A stretch of 64,000 nt of DNA from Bacteroidales bacterium (GTDB lineage Bacteria; Bacteroidota; Bacteroidia; Bacteroidales; UBA3824). This document shows, piece by piece, positions 42,448 to 49,951 of the stretch. The notes under the pieces were generated by a model. The model was not told where the DNA came from, made no database searches, and saw only the letters and a program-made list of their open reading frames with translations. The number at the start of each line of letters is the position of its first letter. The first letter of the stretch is position 1. A program made the position numbers and the translations under genes. Where the stretch lies: contig JAEDDH010000006.1 of assembly GCA_016293845.1 (NCBI GenBank), forward strand, positions 62,001 through 126,000, given 5' to 3'.

Positions 42448-42672
42448 GTGATTAATTTGTTATACATATTGCTTTTCATCGGCTTCTGCCTGATGGTGTT
42501 TATTCCGATGTACGACCACTGCGTCAACGGAGAGGGATGGCTGCGCTCTCTCAAAAAACTTTTGACATTTGTTTTTGTTTCGCCTGTTACCATCATCATA
42601 CTCAAAGTTGCAATTGTGGGCGCGGTTTTGTATTTGATTTACACTATGTTTCATAATTCGTCAATCTTTTAA
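42448..42672 (+). CDS. Small membrane protein
   Basis: A 74-residue protein with two hydrophobic helices (LLYILLFIGFCLMVFIPMYD and PVTIIILKVAIVGAVLYLIY). It begins with GTG and lies divergently next to CHAT 1. A TATCTTTG element at 42436-42443 would place the transcript start at about 42450, so the exact start is uncertain. It overlaps the end of the convergent polytopic-protein gene by 12 bases. No family is known to me; reality is moderately likely from the residue pattern. Confidence 0.5.
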   Translation: MINLLYILLFIGFCLMVFIPMYDHCVNGEGWLRSLKKLLTFVFVSPVTIIILKVAIVGAVLYLIYTMFHNSSIF

Positions 42673-43674
42673 GTCAAACCTTACTGTTTTCATAAAATCT
42701 GTTGCCGTTTTTACAGACACTTTCAGCGAATCGAGTTCAAAACACGAAAGTGCGGTAATTTTGTAACTCTCAACATCTTTCAACGCTGAAAATGTCCAAA
42801 ATACCTTGATAGAATCATCGGTAAAAGTGTATGAATTTAGATAAAATTTATTGCCGTAAATTACTGAATCTCTGAAAGTTACTTCATATAATTTCACAGT
42901 ATCGGGCATTACTTTTTGGCGTATTAAATACATCATTTGATAATAATCCAAACGCTTTTGTACATCGCCGCACATCGAACAAACAAAGATTTTGTTGCAT
43001 TTTTCGGAATGAAACAAATAACCATATCCATCGTCATTATTGCCATAAATTGTGTCGTTTTGCCAATCGTTAAGAGGTCTGTAAGCCGCTATTTTGTCGC
43101 AAACTTCGTGTTCGTTGAGAATTACAGAATTATTATCAACGGGACGGCTTGCAATTGTCTTTGTTATTGTGTCCCAACCTCGTGGGACAATCGTTGCTAA
43201 GACCAAAAGATATATAAAAATTCCAACAAATCCGGCAATTCCAAATTTGCGTATTTTCTTTGGAATATATTCCTCCAAATGTTTAGATATGAACAAATAA
43301 ATCAAGAAAATAACAAGAAATGCAATCCATCCCAATGCCAATTTGGGCATTTGAACTACAAGATTAAAATTGTCGATAAACCTAAATATCGACTGAAAAA
43401 GGATATACACCACAGACAATTTCAACATCGTAATACTGAACGGCTTGGCTTTCAATACATTGTAGATACTTGCAAAAGCATAACTATAAGCCAAAACGTC
43501 AATAATAATTGACAAAATAAATTCGCCTTGCGATATTTGCTCCAAATTGTCGTCAACAATGTTTAATATGCTGAAATACTGAATGATGGCAGATAAAAAT
43601 ATTATCGTCATAAACACAAACAGCATTGATGTAAACCAATTGGACGGTTTTATTTTTTGCTCGATTTTTTCCAT
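42661..43674 (-). CDS. Polytopic membrane protein, unknown
   Basis: A 337-residue protein with about five hydrophobic helices in the first 170 residues (SMLFVFMTIIFLSAIIQYFS, LGWIAFLVIFLIYLFISKHL, GFVGIFIYLLVLATIVP), then a soluble C-terminal domain with two Cys pairs (SEKCNKIFVCSMCGDVQ) and beta strands. I do not recognise it. Its start overlaps the caspase-like gene by 25 bases, and so it is probably made together with it. It may be the membrane partner or substrate of the caspase; this is inference. Confidence 0.7.
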   Translation of the reverse strand: MEKIEQKIKPSNWFTSMLFVFMTIIFLSAIIQYFSILNIVDDNLEQISQGEFILSIIIDVLAYSYAFASIYNVLKAKPFSITMLKLSVVYILFQSIFRFIDNFNLVVQMPKLALGWIAFLVIFLIYLFISKHLEEYIPKKIRKFGIAGFVGIFIYLLVLATIVPRGWDTITKTIASRPVDNNSVILNEHEVCDKIAAYRPLNDWQNDTIYGNNDDGYGYLFHSEKCNKIFVCSMCGDVQKRLDYYQMMYLIRQKVMPDTVKLYEVTFRDSVIYGNKFYLNSYTFTDDSIKVFWTFSALKDVESYKITALSCFELDSLKVSVKTATDFMKTVRFDLKD

Positions 43675-44678
43675 ATTATTAATGCTGTCGTTACAATACC
43701 AATGATAATTAAAAAGTATGGGAATCCTTCATTATCTGATTCTTGCGACCGTGCTTGCCCGGTTTGTGCCCTAACATATTGAGACTTGGTTGAGGGTGAA
43801 TAATTTAGGGTTGTTCTGATTTGGGGATTTTGATTCCACGCTTTTTGGTTCATTACATCAATAATGTTGTTGATCCACGCATCAAAATCACCAAGATTTT
43901 GTCTTAAAAACGATTGCGAAATTGCGTATGAAAGAGGCCCGTAGTAAACGTCATCAATTTTAATATCAAAACTTTTTTGAAATGATTTGCAGGCACTTAT
44001 CAAGACGACATCTGCACAGCCTTCGATTTTTTCCATTGGAAAATCGTCGATTATCTTCCTTTTGCTGTAAATTGATTTGATGCTATCTTCCGAAATAGTG
44101 TTGCTGCCAAAGAAATCCGCGCCGCCACGATATCCAATGGTCTCATTGTTGGAATCGTCATCACCGTCGCGATGCATCGAATCACTAAAACAAGCGTCAA
44201 TTGTAACAACCACAAGTCCGTTTTCACCAACTTTTTTTCTGAGTTTTTCAATAAAGACACAAACCTGATTATCAGTAAGATGACGTTCTCCATTATATGT
44301 TTTTGATTTTAACATTGGAGCATCGTATGGCACAAGTGCCTCGTCAAGACCGTCGGGTTCGTTTTTGTCGGTTGTAAGCATTTGTTGTCCGTGTCCCGAA
44401 AAATGAATCAATACGGTGTCGCCTTGTTTGCAGTTGTTAATCAACTGATTTATAGCGGTTATAATGTTGTTGTAAGTGGCTTTTTCGTTGGTAAGCGTGG
44501 TAATACTAAACGACGAAGACAATGATTTAGATAGAATATCTACATCATTGCACGAACCAATTGATTTCCAACCTGTTGACGACTCATAACTACCAACACC
44601 AATCAGCAATGCTTTGTTTTGCGCCATCGACAAGGTTGTCCACAAAAGTGCCAAAAATATCAATGTCAAATGTTTCAT
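43650..44678 (-). CDS. Exported caspase-like peptidase C14 with C-terminal membrane helix (caspase 1)
   Basis: A 342-residue protein: signal peptide (TLIFLALLWTTLSMAQ), caspase p20-type domain from about residue 20 to 275, a linker and a C-terminal helix (FLIIIGIVTTALIIW) with KKSSKK end. The catalytic His lies in LIHFSGHGQQML and the Cys in VVVTIDACFSDS; both are intact. Start GVGSYESSTGWKSIGSCNDV D is the typical first strand/helix. The layout places the protease domain outside the cytoplasm with a C-terminal anchor. It overlaps the TerB-like gene by 4 bases and the polytopic gene by 25. Confidence 0.88.
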   Translation of the reverse strand: MKHLTLIFLALLWTTLSMAQNKALLIGVGSYESSTGWKSIGSCNDVDILSKSLSSSFSITTLTNEKATYNNIITAINQLINNCKQGDTVLIHFSGHGQQMLTTDKNEPDGLDEALVPYDAPMLKSKTYNGERHLTDNQVCVFIEKLRKKVGENGLVVVTIDACFSDSMHRDGDDDSNNETIGYRGGADFFGSNTISEDSIKSIYSKRKIIDDFPMEKIEGCADVVLISACKSFQKSFDIKIDDVYYGPLSYAISQSFLRQNLGDFDAWINNIIDVMNQKAWNQNPQIRTTLNYSPSTKSQYVRAQTGQARSQESDNEGFPYFLIIIGIVTTALIIWKKSSKK

Positions 44679-45580
44679 AGACCCATCATTTGATTGAGTA
44701 GCATTGCCTTGTCAATCACCTCCTTAATCTTGCTTTCTGAGTATCCAAGTTTTTCAAACGATTCAAAAAATGCGGCTTCCATTGCCGGATTGATATTTGG
44801 CGGATTGTTCAATTGAATCAACAGTCCAAAACAATCGAAAACAGTCATATCCAAAATTGAGTGCGAAACAATACTCAAATCATTGAAAATCTTAGATTTG
44901 CCGTATGTTTCATACTGACGTTTACAATCGTGCCAATTGACATTCATTAGCAAAAACGGATGCGAAAAAGCGGTTGTTTTCAAGATTTCTTCTTCGTTTT
45001 TGCCTCCGGCACTTGCAATCATATACATCAGATTTACGATTGAAATTTTCTGACTGACTGTCAGGTCTTTGTACATTCCGGAAAGAATGTTTGTCGGGTC
45101 GTCTTCCGAACTTAAATTATGTTGAGATCCAATCATATTTTTTGTGTCGTTATAGTTAATACTTTCTTGATGTTCTTTAATCTTTTTTTTGCTTGTTTCC
45201 ACAAACTGATTTCCAAAATCTTTCTGTTGAAAAATCGTTATATTTCTCACGTCTCTGAACTGACATTCCCATTTCAATTCCTTTTGGTAATACTTGTAAT
45301 TCAGGACAATAGAAAGATGTCCAGTGCTATAATGAAACTGAATAAGCAAATTTTGCCTACTCTTCGACATCAGGTTCATAATCCTTGGATCGTCGTCAAA
45401 AACAGTCAACTCACCCTGGCCGTCCAAAAGACCTTCGTTGATTACTGATGCCAACACTTTGAATTTTTCATTTATTGGCGTTTGTAGCAATTCTTGTTTG
45501 TCTATCACCAATTGCCGTGAAAAAGCAATGGCAATCAACGCAACTATCAGTATTACAATAAGTATGATGATTGTTGTCAT
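44675..45580 (-). CDS. Membrane protein with TerB-like C-terminal region
   Basis: A 301-residue protein with an N-terminal helix (TIIILIVILIVALIAIAFS), a beta-rich middle, and a helical C-terminal part around YKDLTVSQKISIVNLMYMIA that resembles TerB/DjlA-N-type domains (motif of helices with ASAGGKNEEE replacing the usual D-G-E loop). The TerB link is tentative. It heads the operon with caspase 1 and the polytopic protein and overlaps caspase 1 by 4 bases. No ECF-type motif is seen before it. Confidence 0.6.
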   Translation of the reverse strand: MTTIIILIVILIVALIAIAFSRQLVIDKQELLQTPINEKFKVLASVINEGLLDGQGELTVFDDDPRIMNLMSKSRQNLLIQFHYSTGHLSIVLNYKYYQKELKWECQFRDVRNITIFQQKDFGNQFVETSKKKIKEHQESINYNDTKNMIGSQHNLSSEDDPTNILSGMYKDLTVSQKISIVNLMYMIASAGGKNEEEILKTTAFSHPFLLMNVNWHDCKRQYETYGKSKIFNDLSIVSHSILDMTVFDCFGLLIQLNNPPNINPAMEAAFFESFEKLGYSESKIKEVIDKAMLLNQMMGL

Positions 45581-45619
45581 AGTGTATAAAAATGAAGGTT
45601 AAAAAGATACAAAAAAGAC

Positions 45620-47188
45620 CTACACAAACTCCCCATTAAGCGCCTCAATCTCCACCTCGTGTTTTTTGGTGTTTTTATCGTAATTGATACCAAGTAGAAT
45701 AATAGTTTTTGAAAAATTTTGGAGTTTGCCGTGATAGTTTTTGGATTTTATTTGAGCAATTGCGCCTTCGGCGGTTTTGTCGTATTTCAACTCAACAATC
45801 ACAGCAGGATATGGCGAATTTTTGATTGGCACAAACACCATATCGGCAAAGCCTTTGCCCGATAGAAACTCCCTGAAAATCTCGTATTGAGCCTGCGCCG
45901 AATAATATGCAAGACGGATGGCACACGCCAAAGAGTTTTCGTCGCTGAACTCTATAAACGATGTCGCCTCGTCGTGATACGAATCCAAAGCCTTTTCAAT
46001 GTATTTTTTATCACCGGCAATAGTTGCATTAAGGAGTTCGCGCGAATTACCTATTGCCTTCGACAAACTGCCCCATCCACATACACGAATCGAGTTCTTA
46101 AACTCGTCGGCAACCTCGGTGTTTGGAATCATAACACGACCAAACACAGGGTCATACGACAAGTAGCCGAGATGCGCCAAAAGCGTTAAAACATCGTCGC
46201 AAGTTTCGATATTTTTCATATCGTTACGGAAACTTGTAACGCTTATAGAAACCTTTTCACCGTTTAACATCCTAACTATTTTGTCGCGCAATCCGTCGAT
46301 GTCGTTTTTGATGTAATGCTCAATGGTTGTGTACGATGCGGATTTCGACCAATGGCTGTTGTATTTGCCGTCTTCCACTGCCATCATCACAGAATTGGGA
46401 TTAAAAATAGATTTTTCGTTGCCTATAATATAGCCGTCGTAGGCGTGTTGCATCAGTTCAAAATCCAAATTGTATTTATTGCAAATATTGATTACCTCGT
46501 CGGGCGTAAAGCCGTAATACTTAGCGGTTTTTGCAGGACGTATTACACTATACTCATCAAAATTATTCAATGCCGATTGCGATTCAACTTTTATAATTGG
46601 CAGAATACCTGTCATATACACCAACAGAAAAACATCGTCGGCAGTGTTTGATTTGAACATTGAGCGCAAGAAATTGACATATTTTGTCTGCGTTTTTTCA
46701 TCAATTTCGCGCACCAGCCTATCCCATTCGTCAATGATAAAGATAAAACGGTCGCCGGTTTTTTGGTGGATTTCGTCAAGTGCTCTGCTCAACAATTCTT
46801 TCTCTTTTAAAAAAGTATATGATTGTTTCAAATCTTCAATCACCACTTTTTGTCCCATTTCTACAATGTTAGAACTATCCACCTCCGAAAACTTATTCCA
46901 ATCAATATAAATTGTCGGATATTTATTAAGGTGCATCTTGTAACTTGGCAGTTTTGCAATTTCCAAATCATCAAATAGCGGTGCGGAATCAGATTTTCTA
47001 TCGTAATAGGCGTAAATCATCTTAGCGGCAACGGACTTACCAAAACGCCGAGGACGCGACACACAGACATAACGGTGTGGAGTCGCAATATTATCATTCA
47101 AAATCTCTATCAGACCCGACTTGTCAACGAAGTCAGAGTTCTTTATTTCCTTGAAGGCAATGTTGCCCTTGTCGATGAATATGCCCAT
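45620..47188 (-). CDS. AAA ATPase-like with PD-(D/E)XK-like end (copy 2)
   Basis: A 522-residue protein of the AAA-ATPase_like/PDDEXK_9 type. P-loop RPRRFGKSVAAKM is the family form, Walker B is FIFIIDEWDR, with the sensor-like YMTGILPI and YGFTPDEV typical of this group, and a C-terminal nuclease-like core (GFADMVFVPI, AVIVELKYDK). It is divergent from the second HTH gene, like copy 1 is from the first, though sequence is only distantly similar to copy 1. The role is unknown; such genes are often multi-copy in Bacteroidota. Confidence 0.85.
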   Translation of the reverse strand: MGIFIDKGNIAFKEIKNSDFVDKSGLIEILNDNIATPHRYVCVSRPRRFGKSVAAKMIYAYYDRKSDSAPLFDDLEIAKLPSYKMHLNKYPTIYIDWNKFSEVDSSNIVEMGQKVVIEDLKQSYTFLKEKELLSRALDEIHQKTGDRFIFIIDEWDRLVREIDEKTQTKYVNFLRSMFKSNTADDVFLLVYMTGILPIIKVESQSALNNFDEYSVIRPAKTAKYYGFTPDEVINICNKYNLDFELMQHAYDGYIIGNEKSIFNPNSVMMAVEDGKYNSHWSKSASYTTIEHYIKNDIDGLRDKIVRMLNGEKVSISVTSFRNDMKNIETCDDVLTLLAHLGYLSYDPVFGRVMIPNTEVADEFKNSIRVCGWGSLSKAIGNSRELLNATIAGDKKYIEKALDSYHDEATSFIEFSDENSLACAIRLAYYSAQAQYEIFREFLSGKGFADMVFVPIKNSPYPAVIVELKYDKTAEGAIAQIKSKNYHGKLQNFSKTIILLGINYDKNTKKHEVEIEALNGEFV

Positions 47189-47260
47189 AAACTTGTGAGT
47201 TTAGTTTTTGGCAAAGATAAGTTTTTTTTTAAAAAAAAGCAATTTTTTCTTCTGACACTT

Positions 47261-47335
47261 GTAAACACCACCAGATATTGCCATCATCAAGGGCAAAAGG
47301 CAACGAAAAACTATTTGTACAAGATTATTATACAA
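47261..47335 (+). promoter_or_regulatory. Decayed ECF-type motif and hairpin (copy H)
   Basis: TGTAAACACC, a degraded -10 (ATCATCAAGGG) and the following GGCAAAAGGCAACGAAAAAC resemble copy B and its leader (GGCAAAACGCAATGGAAAAC). The hairpin at 47315-47335 has the same 8-5-8 geometry as the one at 37046. No gene follows before the next motif. Confidence 0.4.
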
Positions 47336-47439
47336 GATGTCCACAAATCTGCAACTATCTGTATAAATATCTGATACACAAATATAACGCTCCAAAATAT
47401 CGGTTTTCTACCTTTGCAAAAATTAATTTTAGAAAAGTT

Positions 47440-47470
47440 GTAACCTTTCTGCAAGTAACATCACTAAGGG
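47440..47470 (+). promoter_or_regulatory. ECF-type promoter motif, copy E
   Basis: GTAACCTTT with ATCACTAAGGG starting 20 bases later. The HTH start codons lie 9 and 27 bases downstream. Confidence 0.7.
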
Positions 47471-47496
47471 TAGAAATTATGACAAATACATTTGAA

Positions 47497-47781
47497 ATGG
47501 AGATTCACATCGGAAACCTCATAAAAGAGGAATTTATACAGCAAGGCCGCCGCGCCGAATGGTTGGCGCAACAGTTAAACTGCAACCGCACAAATGTTTA
47601 CAACATTTTTCAGCGCAAAAACATCGACGTTGAAATGTTGATAAAGATTTCGCGTGTGCTTCATCGCAATTTTTTGCACGACATTTCGCCCTTGGCTGAT
47701 ACCCACGACAGTATAAAACTATCAGACAATATGTCGAAAGATTTGTTACATCCTATCCAAAAAGACGATACGGCATCTTAA
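47497..47781 (+). CDS. Small XRE-like HTH protein (copy 2)
   Basis: A paralogue of the 38274 gene, 94 residues from ATG 47497, which matches the copy-1 start; ATG 47479 in the same frame would add six residues. The HTH reads RRAEWLAQQLNCNRTNVYNI then FQRKNIDVEMLIKISRVLHR, about two-thirds identical to copy 1. The tail ends QKDDTAS. It lies between motif E and motif F, the same order as copy 1 between C and D, so the whole block was duplicated. Confidence 0.82.
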   Translation: MEIHIGNLIKEEFIQQGRRAEWLAQQLNCNRTNVYNIFQRKNIDVEMLIKISRVLHRNFLHDISPLADTHDSIKLSDNMSKDLLHPIQKDDTAS

Positions 47782-47801
47782 AAAAAAGTTCGTATTAATG
47801 T

Positions 47802-47832
47802 GTAACCTTGGTAGGATTTGAGACACTAAGGA
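47802..47832 (+). promoter_or_regulatory. ECF-type promoter motif, copy F
   Basis: GTAACCTTG with GACACTAAGGA starting 20 bases later; shares a 45-base identical stretch with copy D. Confidence 0.7.
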
Positions 47833-47866
47833 AAAAATATTGTTTAACTATTTAAATATTACAACT

Positions 47867-48439
47867 ATGAAAAGAATACTATTTACACTAATGTTTGTCG
47901 CTGCCGTTTCATCGGTAAGTGCGCAATATGGAAGCGCTACCACAAGTACTGATATGTTTGGTAACACAACCACAACATACCGTGATAGTTACGGACAAAG
48001 AGGTACTGCAACAAGTCGTACCGATATGTTTGGCAACACCAACACCACCTACACGGATTCGTATGGACGTAATGCTGGCTCATCAACAAGTCACACTGAC
48101 ATGTTCGGCAACACAAACACAAACTATACAGATTCGTATGGACGGAAGGCTGGATCCTCAACAAGTCGTACCGACATGTTTGGCAACACCAACACCACCT
48201 ACACGGATTCGTATGGACGTAATGCTGGCTCATCAACAAGTCACACTGACATGTTCGGCAACACAAACACAAACTATACAGATTCGTATGGACGGAAGGC
48301 TGGATCCTCAACAAGTCGTACCGACATGTTTGGCAACACAACTACTGACTATTATGATGCGTCTGGACGTAAAACAGGCTCAGCGACAAGTAACACTGAT
48401 ATGTTTGGCAACACTAATACATCTTTTAGAAACTGGTAA
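47867..48439 (+). CDS. Exported tandem-repeat protein
   Basis: A 190-residue protein with signal peptide (ILFTLMFVAAVSSVSAQ) and seven copies of a 24-25 residue repeat with core TDMFGNTNTTYTDSYGR. Gly, Ser, Thr, Asn and Tyr dominate; no Cys. The pattern recalls YD/RHS-like or adhesin strands, but I do not know the family. The central part is a near-perfect 150-bp duplication at DNA level. It has promoter motif F and the leader shared with the 38643 gene. It may be a surface or envelope structural protein. Confidence 0.75.
   Translation: MKRILFTLMFVAAVSSVSAQYGSATTSTDMFGNTTTTYRDSYGQRGTATSRTDMFGNTNTTYTDSYGRNAGSSTSHTDMFGNTNTNYTDSYGRKAGSSTSRTDMFGNTNTTYTDSYGRNAGSSTSHTDMFGNTNTNYTDSYGRKAGSSTSRTDMFGNTTTDYYDASGRKTGSATSNTDMFGNTNTSFRNW
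48017..48316 (+). repeat. Two 150-bp tandem repeats, almost identical
   Basis: The unit at 48017-48166 is repeated at 48167-48316, with one noted base difference near the start, and begins a third time at 48317. Each unit encodes two 25-residue protein repeats. Confidence 0.9.
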
Positions 48440-48517
48440 TGAACTAACGGGATGGACTTTATAATAAAGCCCATTCCTTAAAATCTTAATAGAAGCATAA
48501 TTCTTAAATTTATAATC

Positions 48518-48751
48518 ATGAATAAGGCAGCAAAAATCATTGTTACCATAGTAGCAATAGTCATTTTCTTCATCGTATTCGGATTAATAAACGCCGGACG
48601 GCAAAGTCAAGGGTTTCATACACCTGGCATTCTTGGCTTTGTGGCTATGTGCGTATTAATAGCAGCACTTCGCGCCCTTTGGAAAAAAGACAACAAAGAC
48701 GATGACAACAAGAAAAACGAGAGCAATTCTTCATCAATTCTTCAAAAATAA
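48518..48751 (+). CDS. Small membrane protein
   Basis: A 77-residue protein with two hydrophobic helices (IIVTIVAIVIFFIVFGLINA and GFVAMCVLIAALRALW) and a charged tail (KKDNKDDDNKKNESN). It has no known family. It lies 3 bases before the J-domain protein gene and is therefore probably made with it, perhaps as a membrane partner. Confidence 0.65.
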   Translation: MNKAAKIIVTIVAIVIFFIVFGLINAGRQSQGFHTPGILGFVAMCVLIAALRALWKKDNKDDDNKKNESNSSSILQK

Positions 48752-48753
48752 GT

Positions 48754-49218
48754 ATGTTCAAAGACTATTATCAGATACTTAGCATTGCACAAAAAGCCAC
48801 TTCTGAGGAAATCAAGAAGGCATACAAGACCACATCGATGAAATATCATCCCGACCGAAATCCAGGCAAAGACACAACATCGATGATGCAAGATATTAAT
48901 GAGGCCTATGCCATCTTAAAAGATGATGAAAAACGTACACGATACGACCAAGAATATAGGAATTTCAAACAAGAGACAACAGAAGTTACGTCATCGCAAT
49001 CGTGGACATATTCATATAATATCAAAGACGAAAATGTAAAACGAGACGTGGATGATGCTCGCGAATACGCTCGCAATCTTGTTGAGGAATTTATGCATTC
49101 GCTAAAACAAAACACCAAAGTAGCAGTTAAAGCCGCAGGAGAGGAATTAAAATCTTGGGTTATCGTCCTTATTGTGATGAGTATCATAGGATTATTCTTA
49201 GCAAAGGCTTGCGTCTAA
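48754..49218 (+). CDS. J-domain protein with C-terminal membrane helix
   Basis: A 154-residue DnaJ-type co-chaperone. The J domain occupies residues 1-70: YYQILSIAQKATSEEIKKAY, KYHPDRNPGKD with the HPD motif needed to stimulate DnaK, then DINEAYAILKDDEKRTRYD. A helical linker and a membrane helix (WVIVLIVMSIIGLFLAKA) follow, so the J domain faces the cytoplasm at the membrane. No zinc-finger or substrate domains. It probably recruits DnaK to the inner membrane under the control of the same transcript as the repeat protein. Confidence 0.88.
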   Translation: MFKDYYQILSIAQKATSEEIKKAYKTTSMKYHPDRNPGKDTTSMMQDINEAYAILKDDEKRTRYDQEYRNFKQETTEVTSSQSWTYSYNIKDENVKRDVDDAREYARNLVEEFMHSLKQNTKVAVKAAGEELKSWVIVLIVMSIIGLFLAKACV

Positions 49219-49237
49219 AAAAATATCAAAAAAAAGT

Positions 49238-49268
49238 GTAACCTTTTGCTCATTTCTGTCACTAAGTG
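49238..49268 (+). promoter_or_regulatory. ECF-type promoter motif, copy G
   Basis: GTAACCTTT with GTCACTAAGTG starting 20 bases later, followed by the leader GTTTAACAATTTAAAA. Confidence 0.7.
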
Positions 49269-49298
49269 TAAAGTTTAACAATTTAAAACACGATAGAA

Positions 49299-49796
49299 AT
49301 GAGCAAAAAACACTTTATTTTGATATTCGCACTGAATATCATCATTACACTAAGCAGTTTTGGACAAACTGTTCTTTATACCACCACAAATCTGAACGTA
49401 CGACGTGGACCGTCAACTAACTACGGCGTTATTGGAACTGTATCAGCCGGAACAGAGGTAAAAGTGTACGACAACGATTACAATCAATATGATTGGTTGA
49501 GAGTAACATACAACGGTCAGACAGGTTACATATCAACCAAATATCTCTCTCAACAAAAAGTGTTGACTGCGAAAGTCAGCACAAATAATTACAGTTGGTC
49601 GTCACAATCTACGAGTTCGTACAATAGTCATAATGGTTACTATCGCAATTGTGATGGTAATTGGATTCCGCGACCGCAATACAGCAACACTCAGCCATCG
49701 GGCGCAACTGCAATTTGCCGCGATGGAACATATAGTTTCAGTGCACACCGCCGTGGCACTTGTTCGCATCACGGAGGGGTGAAGATTTGGTTATAG
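49299..49796 (+). CDS. Exported SH3b-DUF3761 protein
   Basis: A 165-residue exported protein: signal peptide (FALNIIITLSSFGQ), a bacterial SH3 domain (TTNLNVRRGPSTNYGVIGTV, WLRVTYNGQTGYISTKYL), a Ser-rich linker and a C-terminal DUF3761 motif (GATAICRDGTYSFSAHRRGT, CSHHGGVKIWL). SH3b domains bind peptidoglycan stems, so the protein likely acts at the cell wall. It has promoter motif G. A CHAT-type protease gene follows 155 bases downstream. Confidence 0.87.
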   Translation: MSKKHFILIFALNIIITLSSFGQTVLYTTTNLNVRRGPSTNYGVIGTVSAGTEVKVYDNDYNQYDWLRVTYNGQTGYISTKYLSQQKVLTAKVSTNNYSWSSQSTSSYNSHNGYYRNCDGNWIPRPQYSNTQPSGATAICRDGTYSFSAHRRGTCSHHGGVKIWL

Positions 49797-49951
49797 CAAA
49801 TCTGTCTAAAAATATGGCAGAACCACTGGTACTACTTAACTGTCCACTTATCCTTGGTGATATTCAATCAAATTATTCTCACATTATAAAAAGTAGTCCT
49901 TTTAAACATTTGGACAACTTTTTTTGTATCTTTGGCAATAAACATCTACTT

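Noticed and set aside
48017..48330. Regular repeats that could suggest a CRISPR array
   Set aside because: The repeats are contiguous 75/150-bp units without spacers and encode an in-frame repeat protein; no cas genes are present.
49760..49951. Longer start for CHAT 2
   Set aside because: It overlaps the SH3b gene and would put a clear signal peptide in the middle of the protein.
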